A stretch of DNA of 64,000 nt from Komagataeibacter sp. FNDCR2 (GTDB taxonomy: Bacteria; Pseudomonadota; Alphaproteobacteria; Acetobacterales; Acetobacteraceae). The DNA lies in assembly GCF_021295395.1 (NCBI RefSeq), contig NZ_JAIWOU010000001.1, positions 2,434,501 to 2,498,500 of the forward strand, read 5' to 3'. Under the pieces are notes generated by a model. That model had not been told where the DNA came from. It saw only the letters and a program-made list of their open reading frames with translations, and searched no databases. This document shows, in pieces, positions 8,997-18,171 of this stretch. Each line of letters starts with the position of its first letter. Within the stretch, counting starts at the first letter, position 1. Made by a program: the position numbers and the translations under genes.

Positions 8997-11036
8997 ATGA
9001 TGAGACACTCAGCCAGATGGTACGGAGCCGCGCTGTTCGGGTGGGGCATGCTGTGGCTGGGGGGCAATGTCACGCCGTCATGCGCGGCGGCGCTGGCGGG
9101 GGGCGGTACGGGCACGGGCCATGGCGCGGAAATGGCGGCGCGCATGCAGCCGGTGGAACAGCAGGCCGTCGTGCAGGCCCGTCCCGGCGTGGGGGCGGCG
9201 GCGGATACGACCGGCCTGCTCGCCTGGCCGGGCGTGCCGCGGCTGGGGCTGCCGGTCCTGCGCATGCCGGATTTCTCCACCATGGCCCAGCCCGCCGATG
9301 GCAATCCCTGCCCCATGCTGCCGTGGCTGGCGCTGGCCGCGACGTGGGATCCCGAACTGGCCCGCCGCGCGGGCGTGGCGCGGGCGCGTGGCGAGTGGCG
9401 GCATGGCCGCGCCGTGCTGCGCGTGGGCGGTGTCGACCTGCTGCCTTCGGGCCGCCTCCAGGCGGGGGAGGACCAGATGCTGGCGGGCGCTACGGCAGGC
9501 ATGATCGGCGCGGGTCTGCTTTCGGGGCATGTGCTGCCCGTGTTCGGTTCCGTGGTGGGGGAGGAGCAGGCCCGCGCCGATGGCGCGCTGCCCGAGCGCA
9601 CCCGGCAGGTGCCCGCGACCCAACTGGTGGCGGGTAGCCTGCTGGGGGTGGCCGTGGCGCTGGAAACCGCCCATGGCGGGGCCATACTGTGTGGGGGCAT
9701 GGCCGCGTGCGAGACCGTGACGGGACTGGAACAGATGGTGCATGACGGCTGGCGCTTCCCCGGCATGGTCATGGCGCTGCCCGGCGGCGCGGGGCAGGCG
9801 GCGGGAAACGGGGCCGCGCCCGCCATGGCGGCTGTTGGCGCGGGCGTGGACATGGAACAGGTCGGCGTGGGTGAGAACGGGCGCGACGTGCTGGGGGCCA
9901 GCCTGCGCCAGGCGGTGCGTGAGGGCAGCGTGAAACCCGCGCGGGTGCAGGCCATGGCCGCGCATATCCTCGCCTCGTTCTACATGGCGGGCAGTATCGA
10001 CCATCCGCCGCCATTCGCCAGCACGCGCGCCACGGTGGAGCCGTCCCCGACCGATACGCTGGTGGGCGATGTGGAGGCCGAGGGCGCGGTCCTGCTCCAG
10101 AACGAGAACCGGGTGCTGCCGCTTGATCCCGCCCTCGGCCCGGTGCTGCTGCTGGCCCGCCCCGCCATGGCACCCGCCGCCGGGCGGCTGGCGGATGCGC
10201 TGCGCCATGCGGGGCTGGGGGTTAGCCTGATCCCGCTGGCGGATGGCGCGGGCGCGCCGGGAACCCTGCCGCCCGCGGCGGCGCAGGCCGCGCGCATACT
10301 GGTGCTGAGCAGCAGCAACGATGATAACCGGCTGATTACGTCGCTGGCCGATCTGGGGGGGCATGTGGCCGTGGTGCTGGGGGCGGACGACCCCGACCGG
10401 CAGATGCCCTGGCTCGACATGGTGGACAGCGTGGTGCAGGCATGGGCCTGGCGCGATGAATACGCCCAGCCCCTTGCCGCCCTGCTGGTAGGGCAGCAGG
10501 AATTCTCCGGCCACCTGCCCGTGACCCTGACCGGCGGTTTCTATCCCCCCGGCCTGGCGGATGCGGATTACCGGGCATTTGCGGGGGCGCATATCGTGCC
10601 GCTTTTCCCATTCGGGTATGGCCTGTCCACGCATGCGCGTATCACGCTGAATGACCTGCGCCTCACGCGGGAGGGGGGGCGTCTTACCGCCAGCTTCTCC
10701 GTCACCAATCCCGGCGGCGTGCCGGTGCGCGCCGTGCCGCAGCTTTATGTCGATCCGCCGCCCGACCAGCCCGGCCTGTCGCGGCGGCTGGCGGCATGGC
10801 GCAGCATCACGCTCGCGCCGGGACATACGGTCAGGCTGGTTGTGCCGGTCAGCCTGCGCCTGCTGGGCCAGTGGGATCCGGCGGGCGGCAACTGGGCCGT
10901 GGCGGCGGGGGATTATACGCTGTCGCTCGGGTTTTCATCCGTCATGCTGGTGCGCCACGCGGGCATCCACCTGCCCGCGCTGCATGTGTCCGGCGCGCTG
11001 GAGGCCGCGCCGATACCTGTCGCCACCGCTGAATGA
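8997..11036 (+). CDS. GH3-like secreted protein, probably catalytically inactive
   Basis: 679 residues with a signal peptide (residues ~1-30, ending near SCAAA). The framework of glycoside hydrolase family 3 is visible: LGLPVLRMPD, LALAATWDPELARRAG, a GVDME turn, VLLQNENRVLPL and the C-terminal fibronectin-like domain with FPFGYGLS. The active-site motifs are not. The nucleophile motif SDW after GF.G is replaced by MALPGG; the KHF motif and the GRNxExFGEDP motif have no recognisable counterparts. Beta-glucosidase activity is therefore doubtful; a binding or decayed role is likelier. The gene stands alone, convergent with the transglycosylase gene 7 bp away. It differs from the BglxA usually linked to cellulose operons. 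Confidence 0.75.
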   Translation: MMRHSARWYGAALFGWGMLWLGGNVTPSCAAALAGGGTGTGHGAEMAARMQPVEQQAVVQARPGVGAAADTTGLLAWPGVPRLGLPVLRMPDFSTMAQPADGNPCPMLPWLALAATWDPELARRAGVARARGEWRHGRAVLRVGGVDLLPSGRLQAGEDQMLAGATAGMIGAGLLSGHVLPVFGSVVGEEQARADGALPERTRQVPATQLVAGSLLGVAVALETAHGGAILCGGMAACETVTGLEQMVHDGWRFPGMVMALPGGAGQAAGNGAAPAMAAVGAGVDMEQVGVGENGRDVLGASLRQAVREGSVKPARVQAMAAHILASFYMAGSIDHPPPFASTRATVEPSPTDTLVGDVEAEGAVLLQNENRVLPLDPALGPVLLLARPAMAPAAGRLADALRHAGLGVSLIPLADGAGAPGTLPPAAAQAARILVLSSSNDDNRLITSLADLGGHVAVVLGADDPDRQMPWLDMVDSVVQAWAWRDEYAQPLAALLVGQQEFSGHLPVTLTGGFYPPGLADADYRAFAGAHIVPLFPFGYGLSTHARITLNDLRLTREGGRLTASFSVTNPGGVPVRAVPQLYVDPPPDQPGLSRRLAAWRSITLAPGHTVRLVVPVSLRLLGQWDPAGGNWAVAAGDYTLSLGFSSVMLVRHAGIHLPALHVSGALEAAPIPVATAE

Positions 11037-11043
11037 GGCGGCT

Positions 11044-12087
11044 TTACTGCCCCGGCCGGATAACGGTGCACGGCAGCCCCTGGTTCTTGAGCGTGGTGCA
11101 GGCCGTCAGGGCCGCGACCTGTGACAGCCCGGCCAGGCGCGCCCGGTAGATCGTGCCGCCTGCTGGCCGGGGCACCGGAATGACCATGCTGCGCGCGCCC
11201 TGAAGAACGGAAAAATCACCCTGCCGCGCCATGGTGGTGGCGAACCGGGCCTGCCCTTCAGCCGAGAACGCGCCCACCTGCACCATCCACGCCCCATAAT
11301 CCACCCCGGTAGTGGGAACGGGTGGGGGGCTGCGGGTATCGGTATGGCAGGTGGCGCTGGCGGGGTCGTAGGCCAGGTTGGCGTCCTGCACGCAGGCCGT
11401 GCGGTGCTGCACGGGGGCGGGGGGATTGAGCGTGGCGTACTGCACATAGGTATGGTCACGCGGGGCGCTGCGGCTGCCACCCTGCGCCAGCGCGACCGGC
11501 GTGGCCGTGACGGGCTGGGATGAACTGCCGTAAACCGCCAGTGGCCCACTCAGGGCGATCTCGTTGCCCAGGTTGGGCGTGATGATGCGCAGGTAGCGCA
11601 CCGTCTGGCTGGGCAGCGGGCGCCCGTTTTCCAGGTAGTCGTTCAGGCGCTGGGTGCCCGCGTTATAGGCGGCCAGAAAGCCGGGCGCGCCATACAGGCC
11701 GTACAGGATACGGATATAGGCGGTCCCCGCCAGAATGTTGTTATGCGGGTCATACGGGTCGGAACCCAGATGGTTGCGGCGCTGCATGTCGGCATAGGTG
11801 GGCGGCATGAGCTGCATGAGCCCGATCGCCCCGCTGGCCGAGCGCGTCAGGTGGCCGCCGATATATTCATGCCCGCCGGATTCCTTCTGGATCACGGCGC
11901 GGATCCAGTCCTGCGGGACGGAAAACCTGCTGGAGGCATCAACAATATAGGGCTGCCACGGGTCGGAGGGCGGGCCCGGCGGCCGGTAGGCTTCCCTGCC
12001 TTCATAATAATTGCCGTAGCGCGAGCCGCCCGAACTGGCGCAGGCGGCCAGACCCAGCCCCACCATGCCCAGCAGCACAAGCCGCAT
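11044..12087 (-). CDS. SLT lytic transglycosylase with C-terminal SPOR domain (lipoprotein)
   Basis: 347 residues from ATG at 12087; a GTG at 12141 would add 18 residues but the ATG gives a clean lipoprotein signal MRLVLLGMVGLGLAAC. The SLT domain (about residues 55-175) has the catalytic Glu in IQKESGGHEY and the GAIGLMQLMPPTY and NILAGTAYI motifs. After a linker, the last ~80 residues form a SPOR domain (MVQVGAFSAEGQARF...), which binds denuded glycan strands at the septum. The protein cleaves peptidoglycan with formation of anhydromuramic acid at the outer membrane. It follows the DUF1489 gene on the same strand. Confidence 0.9.
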   Translation of the reverse strand: MRLVLLGMVGLGLAACASSGGSRYGNYYEGREAYRPPGPPSDPWQPYIVDASSRFSVPQDWIRAVIQKESGGHEYIGGHLTRSASGAIGLMQLMPPTYADMQRRNHLGSDPYDPHNNILAGTAYIRILYGLYGAPGFLAAYNAGTQRLNDYLENGRPLPSQTVRYLRIITPNLGNEIALSGPLAVYGSSSQPVTATPVALAQGGSRSAPRDHTYVQYATLNPPAPVQHRTACVQDANLAYDPASATCHTDTRSPPPVPTTGVDYGAWMVQVGAFSAEGQARFATTMARQGDFSVLQGARSMVIPVPRPAGGTIYRARLAGLSQVAALTACTTLKNQGLPCTVIRPGQ

Positions 12088-12128
12088 CACACCGCGCAGG
12101 GATGGCGCGGCCAGCGTGCCCGGCACGG

Positions 12129-12572
12129 TCAGATCAGGCACAGTTCAGCCAGTTCGTTACGCAGGGCTTCGGGCAGTACGTCGCCGGTATGGTCGTGGGC
12201 GCGCAGGTCCGGCGGCGCGTCCTCGGGGCGGAGGTAGCGCCAGCCCTGGAACGGGCGCATGGCGCGCGGGCTGACGGGAATGATCTCGGGCGCCATCATG
12301 ACCAGCGCACAGGCGGTGCCATCCTCACGCGTGTCGGGCCGGATGGCGGTAATGCGCTGGCGGCACAGGATCCGGCCGGAAATGACGCGGTAGATCGACC
12401 CGCCATCCACCATCTCGGCCGCGCGGCGTGGATACATGCGGGTGCGGAACCACGGCATGCCCGTGGGGTCCGTACCGTCAAGATCGTCAACCGGCGGGGT
12501 CTGGAGGGACTGGCGCAGGGCCAGATCCTCGATCGACTGGATGCCAACCGCCAGCTTGACCATATGAAGCAT
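12129..12572 (-). CDS. DUF1489 family protein
   Basis: 147 residues from ATG 12572 (MLHMVKLAVGIQSIEDL), which matches the usual start of the family; the frame stays open upstream but without similarity. DUF1489 proteins are small cytoplasmic alphaproteobacterial proteins of unknown function. Conserved-looking segments are FRTRMYPRRAAEMVDGGSIYRVI and the C-terminal FQGWRYL. The gene lies 19 bp after the nucleoside hydrolase gene and before the lytic transglycosylase gene. No functional claim can be made from context. Confidence 0.85.
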   Translation of the reverse strand: MLHMVKLAVGIQSIEDLALRQSLQTPPVDDLDGTDPTGMPWFRTRMYPRRAAEMVDGGSIYRVISGRILCRQRITAIRPDTREDGTACALVMMAPEIIPVSPRAMRPFQGWRYLRPEDAPPDLRAHDHTGDVLPEALRNELAELCLI

Positions 12573-12591
12573 GCGACGTGCCTTTCCGCCG

Positions 12592-13716
12592 TTAGCGCCC
12601 GTGCGCGGGCAGGTCTGTCCAGGCTTCATGCATGAACACGTCCCGGAAGCGCTGGCTGTCAACGGAGCGGACGATATGGACCCGGCGCATCGGGCTGTCG
12701 TGCGGCGCGAGCGCGTCGGGCACCACGAAGGCATGGCCATAATGCGGGCCACGGCTGGTATCTATATCCATCCGTGCATCCACCGCCGCCGTGACCAGCG
12801 TGGGATCGACCGCGACGGCGCTGGTCAGTTCATCCCACAGGGGCAGGGGGTCGTAATATTTTTCCATATAGGCGGTCAGCGGTGTCTTCCTGCTGGTGAT
12901 CTGGTCCAGATACGGGCGCGACAGCATGAGGTCGTTCGACACGCTGCCCACCACCGTAATGGCTTTCCATGGGGCGGTCAGGGTGATGTGCGCGGCTTCG
13001 GGGTCGAATATCATGTTGAAATCGGACGCGAAATCCGCGTTGCCGGTAATGGAGGCCATGCTCGTGTCCAGCATGCCGCCCATGAAGACAAGCTGCTTCG
13101 CCGTTTCGGCAAAAGTCGGATCCTGCCGGATGGCCAGCGCGATATTGGTCAGCGGCCCGGCCGCGACGATGGTGACCGCGTGGGGGTGGGCGTGGACCTG
13201 CTCGATCAGGAACTGCGCCGCACTCTGCGCCACGGGGGCAAGATGGGGCGCTCCTTCCTTCAGGGCCGGAACGGGGGGCTGGAGATCCGGGGCCTTGTCG
13301 ATGGAGCCAAGGCCACCCCATGCGCCTTTCCACGGGATGGTGCCGAACTGCTGTTCATGCACCTTCATGTCCGCCTTCGTGTTGACCAGCGGATAGACCG
13401 CGCCATCGGCCACGGGCACATCCGTCCGGCCCACGATTTCCAGCAGGCGGCGCAGATGCGCGGATTCGGCGTTTTCCCATCCGTCGCCGCTCACCACCGT
13501 CAGGCCCAGCACGCGCACATGCGGGTTGAACAGGAGCGGAATGGTGGAAAGCTGGTCCGATCCGCCGGGGCCAAGGTAATCGTTATCCGCAATCACCAGT
13601 TCCGGGGCGTCGTCCGTCGCGGGGGCGGGCGCGGCATGGGTGGTCGTGGCCATGAGCATGAAGGCGGCGGCGCAGGTGGCAAGCCGGGCGGAACGGGACT
13701 GGAGGAAGGAAAACAC
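12592..13716 (-). CDS. Secreted nucleoside hydrolase family protein
   Basis: 374 residues from a GTG start at 13716 that has a strong AAGGAG ribosome site 8 nt upstream (13730-13725). The N-terminus is a signal peptide ending near THAAPA, so the enzyme is periplasmic. Family members hydrolyse the N-glycosidic bond of nucleosides using a calcium held by a DxDxGxDD cluster. Here the equivalent reads VIADNDYLGPGGSDQ, with extra residues and only one Asp at the final pair, so metal binding may be altered. The later GPLTNIALAI and VFMGGMLDTS motifs are well conserved. Substrate is uncertain. It lies 52 bp after hemW. Confidence 0.85.
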   Translation of the reverse strand: MFSFLQSRSARLATCAAAFMLMATTTHAAPAPATDDAPELVIADNDYLGPGGSDQLSTIPLLFNPHVRVLGLTVVSGDGWENAESAHLRRLLEIVGRTDVPVADGAVYPLVNTKADMKVHEQQFGTIPWKGAWGGLGSIDKAPDLQPPVPALKEGAPHLAPVAQSAAQFLIEQVHAHPHAVTIVAAGPLTNIALAIRQDPTFAETAKQLVFMGGMLDTSMASITGNADFASDFNMIFDPEAAHITLTAPWKAITVVGSVSNDLMLSRPYLDQITSRKTPLTAYMEKYYDPLPLWDELTSAVAVDPTLVTAAVDARMDIDTSRGPHYGHAFVVPDALAPHDSPMRRVHIVRSVDSQRFRDVFMHEAWTDLPAHGR

Positions 13717-13768
13717 GCGGCGAACTCCTTGCCGTGGATGCATGGACGCCATCGTATGGCCAAATTTC

Positions 13769-14947
13769 TTAAAGCACCAGCGCGGCAAGCAGGCTTTCCA
13801 GCCGCAGCCGCCCCGCTGGCGTGGCGGCCAGGGTGTGGCGGAGCGGATCATGGGTTAGGTAGCCTTCCGCCACGGCGGCGCGCATGATGTCGGGATCGGT
13901 CGCATCCGGCACGGTCATGCCGGTGCGGTGGGTAAAGCGGGTGGTCGATATCCCTTCCGCCAGGCGCAGGCCCATCAGCAGCATCTCACGCGCGCGGTCG
14001 CGGTTATCCAGCATTTCCTCGGGGTGGCCGCCGGTGCCAGTGCGCTCCACGCGTTCGGCCCAGGGTTCGGGTGCGCGGTGGCGGCGGGTCGCGGCGGTCA
14101 CGCCATTGCGGGTCAGCCGCCCATGCGCGCCGGGGCCAATGCCCAGATAGTCGCCATAGCGCCAGTAAGTCAGGTTATGGCGGCTTTCAGCGCCGGGGCG
14201 GGCATAGTTCGAGATTTCGTAGCCGTACAGCCCATGCCGGGCGGCGACCTCGGCGGTCAGGTCATACAGTCTGGCGGCGTCATCGCCCTCGGGCAGGCGG
14301 AAGCGGCCCTGACGGTACAGGCTTTCAAAACGGGTGCCCGGCTCGATGGTCAACTGGTAGAGCGAGAGATGGTCGGACACCAGCGCCAGCGCCGCCTCCA
14401 GCTCCGCCCGCCACGCCTGCGCATCCTGTCCCGGCCGCGCGTAGATCAGATCGAACGAGACACGCCCGAACAGCGCGCGCGCCAGTTCCAGCGCAGCCAC
14501 CGCCTGCCGCGCGTCATGCTCGCGGCCCAGAAAGCGCAGGGCCTCGGGCTCAAGGCTCTGGATACCGATGGAGATGCGGTTCACCCCGGCATCGCGAAAG
14601 GCGCGCAGCAGCCCGGTCTCCACGCTGGTGGGGTTGGCTTCCAGCGTGATTTCCACATCCGCCGTGGTGCCGAACAGGGTCCGGGTATCCGCGATCAGGC
14701 CCGCCACCGTTTCCGGCGCCATGAGGGAAGGCGTGCCGCCGCCAAAGAAAATCGAACTCACCACGGGGCGTTCCGCCCGCGTGGCCCCCATGCGCGCGGC
14801 TTCATGCGCCAGTTCGCGGCGCAGGGCCGCGCCAAAGCGGGCGCGCGGGATTTCATCGCGCACATGGCTGTTGAAATCACAGTACGGGCATTTGGACAGG
14901 CAGAACGGCCAGTGCACATACAGCGCCAGCGGTTCTTCCGTGTCCAT
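13769..14947 (-). CDS. hemW: Radical SAM haem chaperone HemW (coproporphyrinogen oxidase-like)
   Basis: 392 residues from ATG 14947; a GTG at 14959 is an alternative. The radical SAM cluster motif CxxxCxxC is at Cys16-Cys20-Cys23 (PFCLSKCPYC), followed by FFGGGTPSL and the HemW region with EISNYARPG and SRHNLTYW. HemW proteins bind haem and deliver it to membrane cytochromes; most older annotations call them coproporphyrinogen III oxidase. The gene starts within 20 bp of the kup stop. Its 5' 545 bp lie inside the duplicated block, while the 3' part is outside, so this is the only complete hemW in the window. Confidence 0.92.
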   Translation of the reverse strand: MDTEEPLALYVHWPFCLSKCPYCDFNSHVRDEIPRARFGAALRRELAHEAARMGATRAERPVVSSIFFGGGTPSLMAPETVAGLIADTRTLFGTTADVEITLEANPTSVETGLLRAFRDAGVNRISIGIQSLEPEALRFLGREHDARQAVAALELARALFGRVSFDLIYARPGQDAQAWRAELEAALALVSDHLSLYQLTIEPGTRFESLYRQGRFRLPEGDDAARLYDLTAEVAARHGLYGYEISNYARPGAESRHNLTYWRYGDYLGIGPGAHGRLTRNGVTAATRRHRAPEPWAERVERTGTGGHPEEMLDNRDRAREMLLMGLRLAEGISTTRFTHRTGMTVPDATDPDIMRAAVAEGYLTHDPLRHTLAATPAGRLRLESLLAALVL

Positions 14948-17626
14948 GAGCGTACGCACGCGGGTCAGATCGCCAGCCGCACGCCCAGTTCCACCACGCG
15001 GTCGGGTGGAATGCGGAAGAATTCCGTGGCGGGCGTGGCGTTGCGCGCCATGAGCAGGAACAGGGACATGCGCCAGCGCGACATCTTGGGCACGGAGGAA
15101 CGGACCAGCAGCTCACGGCTGGTGAAGTAGGAGGCCTGCAGCGCGTCGAAATCGAGGCCGTTGGCCTTGAGGTCCTCCAGCGCGCGGGGCAGGTTGGGCA
15201 TTTCCATGAAGCCGTAGCGCAGGATGATGCGGTAGATGTCCGGCGCCACTTCCTGCAACGCCACGCGGTGCCCGTGGTCGGCTTCGGGCTGGTCCAGCGT
15301 CTGCACGGTCACGAACAGCACATGGTCATGCAGGACCTTGTTGTGCTTGAGGTTATGCAGCAGGCAGGCCGGCACGAAATCCGGGTTGCCGGTCATGTAA
15401 ACGGCGGTTCCCGGCACGCGGATGATGCGTGACTGCGGCAGGCGGGCCAGGAACGAATTCATCGGCATGCTGTCCTGCTTCTGCCGGTTCATGAGAAGCT
15501 GGCGGCCCTTCTTCCACGTCGTCATCATGAGTGTCAGCACGATGCCCAGCAGCACCGGCACCCACCCGCCCTGCGGGATCTTGAGCGCGTTGGAGGCGAA
15601 GAACGTGCTGTCGAGCACGAAAAAGCCCCCGAACGTCGCGATCGCGGCCGGGCGTGACCAGTGGTACAGCCTGCGGAACACCACCATCGCCAGTACGCAC
15701 GTGCACATGAAGGTGCCGGTCACCGCGATACCGTAGGCCGAGGCCAGCGCATCCGAACTGCGGAAGCTCAGCACCAGCAGCAGCGCGCCGATCATGAGGA
15801 AACGGTTGAACTCGGGCAGGTAGATCTGGCCCTCCTCCTCCGCGTTCGTGTGGGTCACGCGCATGCGCGGCAGGTAGCCAAGCTGGATGATCTGGCGGCA
15901 TAGCGAGAACCCGCCCGAAATGCCCGCCTGGCTGGCGATGACCGTGGCCATGGTGGACAGGATGATCATCGGCACCTGCAGCCAGTGCGGGCCAAGCAGG
16001 AAGAAGGGATTTTCCAGCGCCGCGGGGTCATGGATGATCAGCGCGCCCTGGCCCAGATAGTTCAGCGCAAGGCAGGGCAGCACGCAGAACAGCCATGCAT
16101 AGCGGATCGGCTGGCGGCCGAAATGCCCCATATCGGCATAAAGCGCCTCCGCCCCCGTGACCGACAGCACGACCGAGCCAAGCGCGATGAACGACAGCCA
16201 GCCGTGATAGACGATGAACTGCACCGCATAGGTGGGCGATATGGCCAGCAGCACGGTGGGGTGGTGCAGGATCTGCAACCCGCCCAGTATGCCCAGCAGG
16301 CTGAACCATACCAGCATGATCGGCCCGAATATGGCCCCCACCTTGCCCGTGCCGTAGCTCTGCACCGAAAACAGCCCGACCAGCACCATGAGCGCGATGG
16401 GAATGACAAGGTCATGCGCGGCGGGGAAGCTGACCTCCAGCCCTTCCACCGCGGACAGGACGGAAATCGCGGGCGTGATCATGCCATCACCGAAGAACAG
16501 GCACGCCCCGCCGATTCCCACCATGCCCAGCGCGATGCGCAGCCGGGTGCTGGGCGCCACGCGCTGGGCGAGGGACATGAGCGAAATGATCCCGCCTTCG
16601 CCATTATGGTCGGCGCGCATGATCAGGATGACGTATTTCACCGTAACGATCAGGAACAGCGACCAGATGATCAGGCTGAGAACGCCCAGCACTTCCCACG
16701 GTTCGATCCTGTGGTGCTGCGAGACGACCATGATGGTCGAACGCAGGGCGTAGATCGGGCTTGTGCCGATATCACCGAACACCACGCCCAGAACGCCCAG
16801 CAGGGCGGCGAAACCGACCGGATTGGCGGCGTGTTCGTGCTGGTCGGCGCCATATTCGGTAATCTGGGACGGCGCCGGAGTGTTGGCGGCGCTGGCGGCA
16901 TGATCACCGCCAGCGGGCGTCGTCTGGGGTCCGGGGGCAGCAGGCCCCGTGGGTTGCGTCATGTCGTGACGGCTCCGCGGCAATAAAGACAGAAAACCGG
17001 CATGGGATCGCGACCGGATAGTTTCGCATTACCGTCTCGCCCCATGCGCAGCAAGGCCCCTGTCCGCTCAGGTGCCATTCCCCCGGATTCAGGGGTGCGC
17101 GGGCCGCGCCCCGAAAATCGCGCTGCCCACCCGCACCAGCGTGGCGCCACAGGCGATGGCGCGCTCGAAATCGGCCGACATGCCCATGGACACCACCGGC
17201 AGCCCGTGCCGCGCTGCCATGTCGGCCAGCAGGCGAAAATGCGGCGCCGGATCCTGGTCATGCGGCGGGATGCACATCAGCCCCTTCACGGCCGCGCCAA
17301 AGCGGGCGCGGCTGTGGTCGATGAACTCATCGGCGTCTTCCAGCCTCACGCCGGATTTCTGGGTTTCATCGCCGGTGTTGACCTGCACCAGCAGGTCCGG
17401 GAGCCTGCCCGCCCGCTCCGCCGCGCGCGCGAGCGCGTCCGACAGGGCGGGCCGGTCGAGGCTTTCGATCATGTCCGCTATCCTGACCGCCTCTGCTGCC
17501 TTGTTGGTCTGCAACCCGCCGATGATGTGCAGCCGCAGATCCGGCCAGCGCGCGCGCAGGGCGGGGAATTTGGCCGCCGCTTCCTGCACCCGGTTTTCCC
17601 CGAATACGCGCTGCCCCGCCTCCAGC
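14403..17626. repeat. Tandem duplication, copy A (3,224 bp)
   Basis: This block and 17627-20850 appear identical base for base as far as I can compare. It carries the 5' part of hemW, all of kup, and the 3' part of yggS. The boundaries share 11 bp, CCGCCTCCAGC, at 14392-14402 (inside hemW), 17616-17626 (junction) and 20840-20850 (inside yggS), consistent with duplication by recombination or template switching at microhomology. Confidence 0.97.
14965..16962 (-). CDS. kup: Kup-type low-affinity potassium transporter, copy A
   Basis: 665 residues from ATG 16962, with GGAG about 10 nt upstream; an in-frame TTG at 16983 is less likely. After a hydrophilic Ala/Pro-rich N-terminus (~50 residues), the KUP signature [16 protein letters not shown] opens about 12 hydrophobic segments, followed by a cytoplasmic C-terminal domain of ~180 residues. 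KUP proteins import potassium with protons across the inner membrane. The gene lies inside the duplicated block and is identical to the copy at 18189-20186. It follows the chimeric hemW-yggS frame and precedes the intact hemW. Confidence 0.95.
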   Translation of the reverse strand: MTQPTGPAAPGPQTTPAGGDHAASAANTPAPSQITEYGADQHEHAANPVGFAALLGVLGVVFGDIGTSPIYALRSTIMVVSQHHRIEPWEVLGVLSLIIWSLFLIVTVKYVILIMRADHNGEGGIISLMSLAQRVAPSTRLRIALGMVGIGGACLFFGDGMITPAISVLSAVEGLEVSFPAAHDLVIPIALMVLVGLFSVQSYGTGKVGAIFGPIMLVWFSLLGILGGLQILHHPTVLLAISPTYAVQFIVYHGWLSFIALGSVVLSVTGAEALYADMGHFGRQPIRYAWLFCVLPCLALNYLGQGALIIHDPAALENPFFLLGPHWLQVPMIILSTMATVIASQAGISGGFSLCRQIIQLGYLPRMRVTHTNAEEEGQIYLPEFNRFLMIGALLLVLSFRSSDALASAYGIAVTGTFMCTCVLAMVVFRRLYHWSRPAAIATFGGFFVLDSTFFASNALKIPQGGWVPVLLGIVLTLMMTTWKKGRQLLMNRQKQDSMPMNSFLARLPQSRIIRVPGTAVYMTGNPDFVPACLLHNLKHNKVLHDHVLFVTVQTLDQPEADHGHRVALQEVAPDIYRIILRYGFMEMPNLPRALEDLKANGLDFDALQASYFTSRELLVRSSVPKMSRWRMSLFLLMARNATPATEFFRIPPDRVVELGVRLAI

Positions 17627-18171
17627 TCCGCCCGCCACGCCTGCGCATCCTGTCCCGGCCGCGCGTAGATCAGATCGAACGAGACACGCCCGAACAGCGC
17701 GCGCGCCAGTTCCAGCGCAGCCACCGCCTGCCGCGCGTCATGCTCGCGGCCCAGAAAGCGCAGGGCCTCGGGCTCAAGGCTCTGGATACCGATGGAGATG
17801 CGGTTCACCCCGGCATCGCGAAAGGCGCGCAGCAGCCCGGTCTCCACGCTGGTGGGGTTGGCTTCCAGCGTGATTTCCACATCCGCCGTGGTGCCGAACA
17901 GGGTCCGGGTATCCGCGATCAGGCCCGCCACCGTTTCCGGCGCCATGAGGGAAGGCGTGCCGCCGCCAAAGAAAATCGAACTCACCACGGGGCGTTCCGC
18001 CCGCGTGGCCCCCATGCGCGCGGCTTCATGCGCCAGTTCGCGGCGCAGGGCCGCGCCAAAGCGGGCGCGCGGGATTTCATCGCGCACATGGCTGTTGAAA
18101 TCACAGTACGGGCATTTGGACAGGCAGAACGGCCAGTGCACATACAGCGCCAGCGGTTCTTCCGTGTCCAT
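17089..18171 (-). pseudogene. Chimeric hemW'-'yggS reading frame made by the duplication
   Basis: 360 codons without a stop. The first ~181 residues are identical to HemW, including the CxxxCxxC cluster motif; the rest is YggS from residue ~50 to its natural end. The join falls at ...AWRAELEA/GQRVFGENRV and is in frame. The HemW part lacks its C-terminal domain. The YggS part lacks residues 1-49, which contain the PLP lysine (Lys39 in VAVSKFHP), so neither parent activity is expected. The fusion keeps the hemW translation start behind kup copy B and could be expressed. I treat it as a by-product, not an evolved gene. Confidence 0.9.

Noticed and set aside
9078-10826. Long antisense frame opposite the GH3-like gene (about 580 codons)
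   Set aside because: Shadow of the coding strand with Arg/His/Gln-rich composition and no recognisable motif.
17089-18171. Reading the chimera as a functional bifunctional enzyme
   Set aside because: Both halves lack essential parts, and the junction is exactly the duplication breakpoint.
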